A stretch of 64,000 nucleotides of DNA from Castellaniella defragrans (lineage in GTDB: Bacteria > Pseudomonadota > Gammaproteobacteria > Burkholderiales > Burkholderiaceae_B): positions 124,001-188,000 of the forward strand of contig NZ_JACHIB010000005.1 in NCBI RefSeq assembly GCF_014203015.1. The letters run 5' to 3'. The translations under genes and the position numbers were made by a program. The notes under the pieces were generated by a model. That model made no database searches. It saw only the letters and a list, made by a program, of their open reading frames with translations, and was not told the DNA's origin. Shown here piece by piece: positions 1 through 6,774 of this stretch (the stretch's first letter is position 1; every line of letters starts with the position of its first letter).

Positions 1-696
1 GTCCAGGGTATCCACCATGCCCGCCATCGGCGCGCCTTCGGCCGCCTGCTGATCGACCAGCCGCTGATGCGGCAGGTGCTGGCGGACCTGGTCCTGGAAA
101 GCGAGGCCGCCACCGCCCTGGCGCTGCGCCTGGCGGGCGCCTTCGACCGCGCCGACCAGCCGGCCGAACAGGCGCTGCGCCGCCTGCTGACGCCGGCGGC
201 GAAGTTCTGGGTCTGCAAGCGCGCCATCGACGTCACGGCCGAATGCATGGAGGTCTGGGGCGGCAACGGCTACGTCGAGGACGGCCCCATGGCGCGCCTG
301 TACCGCGAGGCCCCGGTCAATTCCATCTGGGAAGGCTCGGGCAACGTCATGTGCCTGGACGTGCTGCGCGCCGCCCGCCAGGAGCCCCAGCTTGCCGCCC
401 AGACGGTGGACGGGCTGGCGCGCGCCCATGCGGGCGAGCCGGCCCTGCGGGCCGCGGCCGACCGCCTGCTGGCGGCCCTGGCGCTCGGCGCCGAGGAGCA
501 GCAGGCGATGGGCCGGATGATCGCCCGCGATCTGGTGCTGCTGGTCCAGGCCGACCTGCTGCTGCGCCATGCGCCGGAGGCGCTGTCGCGGGCCTTCGTG
601 GACAGCCGCCTGGGCGCGCCCGGCGGCGATGCGTTCGGCGTGCGGCCGGTGGCGCTGGCCACGGACGCCCTGCTGCGGCGGGCCTGGCCGGAGTGA
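1..696 (+). CDS. aidB: AidB-type acyl-CoA dehydrogenase, C-terminal part (5' end outside window)
   Basis: The reading frame is open from the first base, so the gene starts upstream; about 231 C-terminal residues are present. The visible part is the helical C-terminal half of an acyl-CoA dehydrogenase. The stretches WGGNGYVEDGPMARLYRE and NSIWEGSGNVMCLDVLRA are characteristic of the AidB branch, known in E. coli as an alkylation-response flavoprotein (isovaleryl-CoA dehydrogenase-like, DNA-binding). The WEGSGN motif contributes to flavin binding in this family. It ends at a TGA 88 bases before the next start. The family call is fairly secure; the AidB assignment rests on the C-terminal motifs only. 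Confidence 0.8.
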   Translation, partial: VQGIHHARHRRAFGRLLIDQPLMRQVLADLVLESEAATALALRLAGAFDRADQPAEQALRRLLTPAAKFWVCKRAIDVTAECMEVWGGNGYVEDGPMARLYREAPVNSIWEGSGNVMCLDVLRAARQEPQLAAQTVDGLARAHAGEPALRAAADRLLAALALGAEEQQAMGRMIARDLVLLVQADLLLRHAPEALSRAFVDSRLGAPGGDAFGVRPVALATDALLRRAWPE

Positions 697-750
697 CGGG
701 CGGCCCCATTACAATGGCCGGCAGCGGCCGCGCGTCCCGCGGAGGCCTCT

Positions 751-783
751 CCTCGATCCGTCCTCGATCCGTCCTCGCTCCCC
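751..783. repeat. 11-bp tandem repeat CCTCGATCCGT, about three copies
   Basis: Two exact copies (751-761 and 762-772) are followed by a degenerate third (773-783). The array ends one base before the ATG of the nuclease gene, where a ribosome binding site would be expected, and no purine-rich site is visible there. Confidence 0.7.
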
Positions 784-784
784 C

Positions 785-1414
785 ATGCCGATCTGCCGTT
801 TTTTCTTCTCGCGCCGCGCCCGGCCCGGCCGCGCGGCTCCGCCGGGCGTCTGCGCCCGTGCCGCCCCGCCGGCGCTGCTGGCCGCCGTGCTGTTCCTGGC
901 CGTGCCAGCCCCGGCGGCGCAGGCGGGCGAGCCTTATGCCCTGTCCGGCCGGGTCGTGGACGTGTCCGACGGCGACACCCTGACGCTGCTGGCGGGCCGC
1001 ACGCGCCATCGGGTGCGGCTGGCCAGCATCGACGCCCCCGAAACCGGCCATGGCCGCCGGCGGCCCGGCCAGCCGTTCGGCCAGGCCGCCCGCAAGGCCC
1101 TGGCCGAGCTGGTGGCCGGCCGCACGCTCACGCTGCATTGCTTCGAGCAGGACCGCTACGAGCGCGACGTCTGCGACGTGCCGCTGGCCGACGGCCGCAC
1201 CGCCAACCGCGCCATGGTCGAGGCCGGCCTGGCCTGGGCCAACCGGCAGGGCGGCGGCAAGTACCTTCGCGACGAGGCCATCGCGGATCTGGAACGCCGG
1301 GCGCGCGAGCGGCGCCTGGGCCTGTGGCGCCAGGCCGGAGCCGTCGCCCCCTGGGACTGGCGCTGGCAATGCTGGGACGCCCTTGAAAACGGCCGCCCCA
1401 CCTCCATCTGCTGA
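785..1414 (+). CDS. Secreted thermonuclease-family (SNase-like) nuclease
   Basis: A 209-residue protein. Residues about 25-47 form a hydrophobic signal sequence ending in AQA, so export to the periplasm is likely. From residue 52 the SNase OB-fold follows: VVDVSDGDTLTL, then VRLASIDAPET (82-87), which carries the Asp/Glu pair of the calcium-dependent active site, then a YERDV segment supplying the second arginine and a DGRTANRAMVEAGLAW block. The family cleaves nucleic acid phosphodiester bonds. The start is the only ATG compatible with the signal peptide, but it lacks a clear Shine-Dalgarno site and is preceded by an 11-bp repeat array. It stops two bases before the DUF1178 gene, so the two are probably co-transcribed. 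Confidence 0.8.
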   Translation: MPICRFFFSRRARPGRAAPPGVCARAAPPALLAAVLFLAVPAPAAQAGEPYALSGRVVDVSDGDTLTLLAGRTRHRVRLASIDAPETGHGRRRPGQPFGQAARKALAELVAGRTLTLHCFEQDRYERDVCDVPLADGRTANRAMVEAGLAWANRQGGGKYLRDEAIADLERRARERRLGLWRQAGAVAPWDWRWQCWDALENGRPTSIC

Positions 1415-1416
1415 CC

Positions 1417-1896
1417 ATGGCACTCAAAGTATTCGACCTCTCGTGCGAGCATGACCATGTCTTTGAAGGCTGGTTCTCGTCCCAGGACAGCTACCAGGAC
1501 CAGTTGGCCCGGGGGCTGGTGCGCTGTCCCGTCTGTCACAGCGGCCAGATCACGCGCCGGGTCTCGGCGCCGCATCTGAACGTCAGCCACCTGCGCGCAG
1601 AGCCGGCCCCGCGCGCCGAATCCGCGCCCCAGGCGCGGGCGGCGGTCGCGGCGCCGTCCGGCGACCAGATGGCCCGCCTGCAGGCCGAAGTCCTGCGCCA
1701 GATCCGCCGCATCGTGCGCCAGACCGACGACGTCGGCGCCCGCTTCGCCGACGAGGCCCGCCGCATGCACAGCGGCGAGATCGAGGAACGCCCCATCCGC
1801 GGCACGGCCTCGGCCGAGGAATGCCGCGAGCTGGTCGAGGAAGGCATTTCCATCATGCCGATCCCCGACATCCTGGACGACGACCGCCTGCAGTAG
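1417..1896 (+). CDS. DUF1178 family protein
   Basis: A 159-residue soluble protein of unknown function. It opens with the family signature KVFDLSCEHDHVFEGWF and continues with RCPVCHSGQITRRVSAPHL, a CxxC half-zinc-ribbon. A variable Ala-rich middle leads to a helical C-terminus with FADEARRMHSGEIEERPIRG and an acidic tail. The gene starts two bases after the nuclease stop. DUF1178 proteins are widespread in alpha- and betaproteobacteria. No function can be assigned from the sequence. Confidence 0.85.
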   Translation: MALKVFDLSCEHDHVFEGWFSSQDSYQDQLARGLVRCPVCHSGQITRRVSAPHLNVSHLRAEPAPRAESAPQARAAVAAPSGDQMARLQAEVLRQIRRIVRQTDDVGARFADEARRMHSGEIEERPIRGTASAEECRELVEEGISIMPIPDILDDDRLQ

Positions 1897-1917
1897 GCGC
1901 GGGCGATGGCGGGGCCG

Positions 1918-2793
1918 TCAGGCCCACGCGCGCATCAGTTCCGCGAAACGCTGCCCGGCCCAGCGCGCCGCCGCGCCCAGTTCCCGCCCTTGCGGCCAGA
2001 TCATGCGGATCGAGAACAGGGGCAGGGCCAGCGACGGGCAGCAAACCTGGCGCAAAGGCTTGGGATAGCCGTCGTACGCGGCGACGTTGATCGGCAGGGT
2101 GGCCCAGCCGAGATCGTCGGCGACCATCTCCGCGATGGTATAGAAGCTGTCCGAACGCCAGACCTTCGGGCTGTAGATGATTTCCTCGACATCCTCGGCG
2201 CGCATCACGAGCTGGCGGTAGCGGGCCAGGTCCTCGCGCCTGACGGCCGGTTTTTCCGCCAGGGGATGGCCGCTGGCCACGAAGATTCCCTGGGCGAGCG
2301 TCCCGATGCGGCGTTGATCGAAGCCGTCCCGCAGCGGTCCCCGGTCGAACTGGAACGCGGCGTCGGCGCGCGCCTGGCCGACATAGTCCGCCACTTCGGT
2401 GGCGGTGCCGTTGAGCAGCGTCAGTTCCAGGTCGGGAAAGCGGCCGGAGAGCTCGCGCAGCAGGGCGCGGATCGCCGTATAGGGCAAGGCCTCGTCCAGG
2501 GCCAGCGCCAGCCTGGGTTCGTCGCCCGCGGCCAGCGATCGGGCGCGCTGGTCCAGCGCCTGCGCCTGCCGCAGCACTTCGCGGGCTTCCAGCAGCAGTA
2601 CCCGGCCCGCATCGGACAAGGTGGCCCGATGCTTCGCGCGATCGAAAAGCGCCACGCCCAGATCGGCTTCCAGCAGGCCGATGGCCGTGCTCACGGCCGA
2701 TTGCGCCTTGCCCAGCCGGCGGGCCGCGGCGCTGATGGAGCCGTGTTCCACGGTGGCGACGAACTGGCGCAATTGCTCGAGATTCCATTGCAT
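1918..2793 (-). CDS. LysR family transcriptional regulator
   Basis: A 291-residue regulator. Residues 1-60 are the winged helix-turn-helix (LEQLRQFVATVEHGSISAAARRLG, then QSAVSTAIGLLEADLG). A linker helix and a periplasmic-binding-protein-like effector domain follow (about 90-290). It is divergent from the SMR pair mdtJI with 118 bases between the starts. That gap holds a perfect palindrome of LysR-box type at 2820-2840, so it probably controls the efflux pair and itself. The effector is unknown; regulation of mdtJI is inferred from position. Confidence 0.88.
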   Translation of the reverse strand: MQWNLEQLRQFVATVEHGSISAAARRLGKAQSAVSTAIGLLEADLGVALFDRAKHRATLSDAGRVLLLEAREVLRQAQALDQRARSLAAGDEPRLALALDEALPYTAIRALLRELSGRFPDLELTLLNGTATEVADYVGQARADAAFQFDRGPLRDGFDQRRIGTLAQGIFVASGHPLAEKPAVRREDLARYRQLVMRAEDVEEIIYSPKVWRSDSFYTIAEMVADDLGWATLPINVAAYDGYPKPLRQVCCPSLALPLFSIRMIWPQGRELGAAARWAGQRFAELMRAWA

Positions 2794-2819
2794 GCCAGGA
2801 TGCTATCAAATAAATAGAT

Positions 2820-2840
2820 GGATTCAAACTTTTTGAATCC
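2820..2840. promoter_or_regulatory. Palindromic operator between lysR and mdtJ
   Basis: A perfect 9+3+9 inverted repeat: GGATTCAAA (2820-2828), CTT, TTTGAATCC (2832-2840). It contains the T-N11-A core typical of LysR-type binding sites (TTCAA-N5-TTGAA). It is 27 bases from the regulator start and 72 bases from the mdtJ start, in an AT-richer divergent promoter region. Binding is inferred. Confidence 0.6.
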
Positions 2841-2911
2841 AGAATGCAGGTGGAAAATAAGGGTATCGACTTGGCTCGATCCTGAAAACCCTTTTCTGAA
2901 AGAAGGCCACC

Positions 2912-3253
2912 ATGACATTGCGCCCTTGGCCGTACCTGCTGGCGGCCGTCGCGGTCGAAGTATCCGGCGTGACGCTCATGAAGCGCGTGGCCGATTCCGG
3001 CGCCCTTGCCCCGTTCCTGTTCATGTATGCCCTGATCGGGCTGTCGTTCTATTTCCTGGCGCTGGCCGTCAGGCGCCTGCCCATCGCCCTGGCCTATGCC
3101 GCCTGGGAAACGCTCGGCCTCGCCTGCGTCACCTTCATCGGCCTGCGCTATTTCGGCGAAGACCTGGGTCCGGCCAAGGCGCTCGGCCTGGCGGCGCTGC
3201 TCGTCGGCGTCGTCCTGGTCAGCATCGGCGCGCCCGAGGCGCAGGGGGAATGA
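2912..3253 (+). CDS. mdtJ: SMR family transporter subunit, MdtJ-like
   Basis: A 113-residue membrane protein with four predicted transmembrane helices. TM1 carries the essential SMR glutamate (AVAVEVSGVTLMK); the conserved ALAYAAWETLG segment of TM3 is present. Length, composition and the longer C-terminal tail fit MdtJ, which pairs with MdtI to export spermidine in E. coli. The MdtI-like partner follows four bases after the stop, as expected for an obligate heterodimer. Substrates may be polyamines or quaternary cations; this is not decidable here. An AGAAGG Shine-Dalgarno site precedes the ATG. Confidence 0.8.
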   Translation: MTLRPWPYLLAAVAVEVSGVTLMKRVADSGALAPFLFMYALIGLSFYFLALAVRRLPIALAYAAWETLGLACVTFIGLRYFGEDLGPAKALGLAALLVGVVLVSIGAPEAQGE

Positions 3254-3257
3254 CGCC

Positions 3258-3587
3258 ATGCGCAACGCCGAGCTCGTGCATTACGCCTTCATGGCCGCCG
3301 CCATCGTCCTGGAGGTCGCCGCCAACGTCTTCGTCAAATATTCCGACGGCTTTCGCCGGCGCACCGCCGGCGCCTTGGGGATCTTCTGCATCCTGGCCTC
3401 GTTCACCTCGCTGTCCCAGGCGGTCAGGGGCATCGACCTGTCCGTCGCCTATGCGCTGTGGGGCGGCATGGGCATCGTGCTGACCGCGTTCGCCGGCCGG
3501 GCGCTGTTCCGGCAGCGGCTCGGCCGCGTCGGCTGGCTGGGAGTCTGCGCCATCGTATCGGGCGTCCTGCTGCTCGAGCTGTCGTAG
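3258..3587 (+). CDS. mdtI: SMR family transporter subunit, MdtI-like
   Basis: A 109-residue membrane protein with four helices. It matches MdtI closely in conserved blocks: IVLEVAANVFVKYSDGFRR in TM1 with the essential Glu, then LSQAVRGIDLSVAYALWGG spanning TM3. The ATG at 3258 was chosen because it begins exactly at the family N-terminus and lies four bases after the mdtJ stop. A bidirectional terminator follows directly. It is expected to act with MdtJ as a proton-coupled polyamine or cation exporter in the inner membrane. Confidence 0.82.
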   Translation: MRNAELVHYAFMAAAIVLEVAANVFVKYSDGFRRRTAGALGIFCILASFTSLSQAVRGIDLSVAYALWGGMGIVLTAFAGRALFRQRLGRVGWLGVCAIVSGVLLLELS

Positions 3588-3604
3588 CAGGGGAACCGGA
3601 CGGC

Positions 3605-3638
3605 ATGAAAAAACCGGGCCTGAGCCCGGTTTTTTCAT
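3605..3638. terminator. Bidirectional intrinsic terminator between mdtI and efp
   Basis: A perfect palindrome with a CTGA loop at 3620-3623: the arms pair AAAAAACCGGGC with GCCCGGTTTTTT and extend by ATG/CAT outside. A T-run follows the stem on either strand, so it can end both the mdtJI transcript and the convergent efp transcript. Confidence 0.9.
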
Positions 3639-3654
3639 GCGCGCTGCGCGGGGA

Positions 3655-4212
3655 TCACATCACCCGGCTGCGGTATTCGTTGGTGCGGGTGTCGATCTCG
3701 ATCTTGTCGCCGATGTTGCAGAACAGCGGCACGGACAGTTCGTAGCCGGTGTTGATCTTGGCGGGCTTGAGGACCTTGCCGGACGTGTCGCCCTTGACGG
3801 CGGGTTCGGTGTAGGTGATCTCGCGCACGATGATGGTGGGCAGTTCCACCGAGATCGCGCGGCCGTCGTAGAACACGACTTCGACCGTCATGCCTTCTTC
3901 GAGGTAGTTCAGCGCGTCGCCCATGCTGTCGGCTTCGACTTCGTGCTGGTTGTATTCCTCGTCCATGAAGACGTACATCGGATCGGCGAAGTAGGAATAG
4001 GTGCATTCCTTGTGCTCGAGCACGACCTGCTCGAATTTTTCGTCGGCCTTGTAGACGGATTCGCTGGCGCTGCCGGTGAGCAGGTTCTTGAACTTGAGCT
4101 TGACGACGGCGGCGTTGCGGCCGGACTTGTTGTATTCGGCCTTCTGGACGACGAGGGGATCGCTGCCGACCATGACGACGTTGCCAACGCGCAGTTCCTG
4201 TGCGATTTTCAT
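3655..4212 (-). CDS. efp: Translation elongation factor P, arginine-type (R32)
   Basis: A 185-residue EF-P with the usual KOW-like N-terminal domain and two OB domains; the end matches the family ([17 protein letters not shown]). It rescues ribosomes stalled on polyproline. The modification loop reads NKSGRNAA, placing arginine at residue 32 rather than the lysine of the E. coli type, so it belongs to the class rhamnosylated by EarP. The earP gene lies immediately upstream on the same strand. The start giving [11 protein letters not shown] is preferred over an in-frame ATG 51 bases upstream because it matches the family N-terminus. It ends at the shared terminator. Confidence 0.96.
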   Translation of the reverse strand: MKIAQELRVGNVVMVGSDPLVVQKAEYNKSGRNAAVVKLKFKNLLTGSASESVYKADEKFEQVVLEHKECTYSYFADPMYVFMDEEYNQHEVEADSMGDALNYLEEGMTVEVVFYDGRAISVELPTIIVREITYTEPAVKGDTSGKVLKPAKINTGYELSVPLFCNIGDKIEIDTRTNEYRSRVM

Positions 4213-4287
4213 GGGGAAAACTCCGGGGATGTGTGCCCCGTGCCAAAACGCATTCCGAGGCAATGCTGAAAAAGTTAACTGTACATT

Positions 4288-5382
4288 CTAGCGCGTTTGG
4301 TGACGCCGCAGGCAAAAATCCAGCAAATCTTGACCCAGATCGGGTTGTCCAGCCAGTTCGGCGCACCAGGCGCGGCTGCGCGCCCGCCAGCGGGTCCAGG
4401 CCGGCTCGCGCAGGGCGGCCGGCAGCGTTTCGGCCACGGCCCGGTCGTCCGGCCGGTTCCAGGCGCGGATCAGCGCGGCGGCGGGGGCGGGCCAGCGGGT
4501 GCGGGCGAGCCAGGCCTCCAGCTTGTCGAGGTGGGCGTCCTGCGCCTGGCGGTAGATCTGCCACACCAGGGGCGCGCCGGCCCAGGTCGCCCGGACCAGG
4601 GAATCCTCGCCGCGCACGAAATTCAGGTCGCAGCACCACAGCAGTTCGTCGAAGCGGGACTGCGGCACGAAGGGGACGGGCACGACGCGCAGGCCGCCCT
4701 GGCCGCGCAGCGCGGCCGGCGGCGCGCCGCCGGGGACCAGCAGCCAGACGGGCCGGTCCAGGTCCGCCAGCGCCGCGCCCAGGCCGGCCAGCGGCGCATC
4801 GGGATAGCAGAACAGCAGCACGCACAGGGCATCGGCGGGCGGCGCCGCCGCCAGCCCGGTCAGGGCCCGCAGGCGCGGGCCGCGGTCGCGCGCCTGCTCC
4901 GCGTCGCGCCGCGCCAGCAGGCCCGGTTCGCGCAGCAGCCCGCCGGTGGCCGGCGTGAAGCCGGGAAAGAAAAAGAATTTCGGCACGCCGTTGGCCTGCG
5001 GCGAAGGCAGGCCGTGGCAGCCTTCCACCCAGGATTCGGCGCTGAGGTATTCCAGGTTGATCCAGAGGCAGTCCCGCCCGGCCATGGCGGCCTCGTAGGC
5101 GGGCGGCAGGGCGCAGGCGAAGGCCTCGACCACCACGCCGCCGCGCGGCGGCGCGGCGTGTTCCGCATGGCTCCAGGGGCCGATCCGCACGCCGTCCAGG
5201 ACCTGTTCGTCCGCCTGCGCGTCCAGGGCCGGCAGCAGCCGCGCCAGGACCTCGGGCCGGTCGATCCACAGGCGCACGGACTGGCCCAGCGCCGCCAGCC
5301 GCCGCGCGAGGCGCCAGCACACGCCCGCGTCGCCGTAGTTGTCGACGACGCGGCAGAACAGGTCGAAAGACAGGAGGCTCAT
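4288..5382 (-). CDS. earP: EarP, EF-P arginine rhamnosyltransferase
   Basis: A 364-residue protein of the family formerly called DUF2331. It transfers rhamnose from TDP-rhamnose to Arg32 of EF-P, activating it. Visible family marks are FCRVVDNYGDAGVCWRLARRLA near the N-terminus (the Asp residues of VDNYGD, 14 and 18, lie in the catalytic region) and the donor-binding segment VRGEDSLVRATWAGAPLVWQIYRQ-like block near the C-terminus, with its conserved glutamate. It is 75 bases upstream of efp on the same strand, matching the known genetic linkage of EarP with Arg32-type EF-P. Confidence 0.93.
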   Translation of the reverse strand: MSLLSFDLFCRVVDNYGDAGVCWRLARRLAALGQSVRLWIDRPEVLARLLPALDAQADEQVLDGVRIGPWSHAEHAAPPRGGVVVEAFACALPPAYEAAMAGRDCLWINLEYLSAESWVEGCHGLPSPQANGVPKFFFFPGFTPATGGLLREPGLLARRDAEQARDRGPRLRALTGLAAAPPADALCVLLFCYPDAPLAGLGAALADLDRPVWLLVPGGAPPAALRGQGGLRVVPVPFVPQSRFDELLWCCDLNFVRGEDSLVRATWAGAPLVWQIYRQAQDAHLDKLEAWLARTRWPAPAAALIRAWNRPDDRAVAETLPAALREPAWTRWRARSRAWCAELAGQPDLGQDLLDFCLRRHQTR

Positions 5383-5467
5383 GGCGTCAGGCGGGGCGCG
5401 CCGCGGCGATGACGGCGGCCGTCACGCGGATCCGTGGCGCCGAGGGCGGGCCGGGTTCAGGGGTTCC

Positions 5468-6670
5468 CTAGTGGAACTGGACGGGCTCCGGATCGATTTC
5501 CTCCGGCAGCTCGGGGTGCTGCATGTCGCCCAGCATGTTGGGGAAGTACGGCGTGCCGCAGTCCTCGCAGAACTCCATGGGCTGCAGGCCGGGCAGGCGG
5601 CGGATGTCCTGGATGCCGCATTCGCGCAGCAGGGCGGCGATCGTGTCCCAGGTGTCCACCTGGCCCTCGGCGTCGGGCTCGGGCTGGGATTCCTCGCGGC
5701 TGAGCGCGGGCCAGACGCAGCCGTAGATCACGTCGTTGCTCTGGCGGGTGCAGAAGCCGATGCGGTATTCCTCGACGGACTGCTCGCCGCAGGCGACCAG
5801 CGCGGCGCGCAGGTCCGTGCCCGGGATGCGGGCGGCGGTCTGCAGCCAGGTGGCGGCTGCCTTCAGCGTCAGGGGGCGGATGCCCTGGTCGGCCTGGCGG
5901 GTGCTGGTGTAGTAGGCCTCCGGGCGCAGGTATTCGAGCTGGCAGCCGGTGAAGACGGGCTCCAGGATGCGCGCGCAGCCCTCGGCCCAGCGCCGGGTGA
6001 CGGCTTCCTGGTCGGGGGCTTCGGCGGGCAGGGGGGATTGCCACTGGAACACGGCGCCGCCGCGCGGCACCACCACCGCGCCGACCAGGAAGAACACATC
6101 GGCGAGCAGGTCTTCCGGGGCCTCGGCGTCGCGCAGCGCGGGGCCGTCGCGGCGCAGTCCCAGGGCGCGCTGCGCCAGCGCCTGGGTCCAGCCGCGGGTT
6201 TCCTGGAAGGACTGCGGCAGGCGGTCGAAGCGGACCAGCGACGGCAGCAGGGCGACGCGGGCCTCGGGCCCCAGCACGGTTTCGGCCAGCAGGGTTTCGA
6301 GCGCCTGCGACTGGGCCGCGTCCAGCCGGCCGGGGGGCAGCCGGTAGCGGGACCAGGCCAGGACCGGCGCCGAGATCAGCAGCGTGTCGCAGTCCTGGCC
6401 GTCGGGCCCGGGCATCAGCGATTCGGAACGGGCTTCGGCCAGTTCGACCAGGATTTCATAGGCGGCCGAACGCTGCTCCAGCAGGACGTCCAGGGCGGAT
6501 TCCACGGCGCGGCCGTGGCGCGCGCCCAGGGCCTTGTCCAGGGCTTCGCCCAGACGGCCTTCCCAGTAGACGTCTTCCAGGTGGCTGCCGGAGCGCGACA
6601 GCGCCTCGGCCAGGGAAATCAGGGTTTGCGACGTGCGCGACAGGGACGAGGAACGGGAACGAGGGGGCAT
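5468..6670 (-). CDS. DUF2863 family protein
   Basis: A 400-residue soluble protein with no recognised catalytic motif. It begins with a Ser/Arg-rich segment, continues with long helices (LIELAEALSRSG-like start, then alanine- and leucine-rich stretches) and ends with a Cys-containing block EFCEDCGTPYFPNMLGDMQ that resembles a small metal-binding CxxC knuckle. The overall pattern fits DUF2863, a family I know from betaproteobacteria. The start at 6670 was chosen as the first ATG after the acnB terminator. It is downstream of acnB on the same strand but separated by that terminator, so it probably has its own promoter. Confidence 0.65.
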   Translation of the reverse strand: MPPRSRSSSLSRTSQTLISLAEALSRSGSHLEDVYWEGRLGEALDKALGARHGRAVESALDVLLEQRSAAYEILVELAEARSESLMPGPDGQDCDTLLISAPVLAWSRYRLPPGRLDAAQSQALETLLAETVLGPEARVALLPSLVRFDRLPQSFQETRGWTQALAQRALGLRRDGPALRDAEAPEDLLADVFFLVGAVVVPRGGAVFQWQSPLPAEAPDQEAVTRRWAEGCARILEPVFTGCQLEYLRPEAYYTSTRQADQGIRPLTLKAAATWLQTAARIPGTDLRAALVACGEQSVEEYRIGFCTRQSNDVIYGCVWPALSREESQPEPDAEGQVDTWDTIAALLRECGIQDIRRLPGLQPMEFCEDCGTPYFPNMLGDMQHPELPEEIDPEPVQFH

Positions 6671-6716
6671 GGTGGATCGGTAAACAGAGCAGACCCTAGT
6701 GTACCTGCACTGAAAT

Positions 6717-6746
6717 GAAAAAAACCCGGGACCGAGGCCCCGGGTT
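6717..6746 (-). terminator. Intrinsic terminator of acnB
   Basis: On the minus strand an 8-bp stem (AACCCGGG pairing with CCCGGGTT, 6739-6746 and 6723-6730) is followed by a run of seven T residues. It lies 29 bases beyond the acnB stop. Confidence 0.85.
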
Positions 6747-6774
6747 CGTGCGTGCGATGCCTGCAATGCGCGGA

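Noticed and set aside
4220-4245. TTGGCACG on the minus strand upstream of efp as a sigma-54 element
   Set aside because: The GC at the -12 position is missing at the required ten-base spacing.
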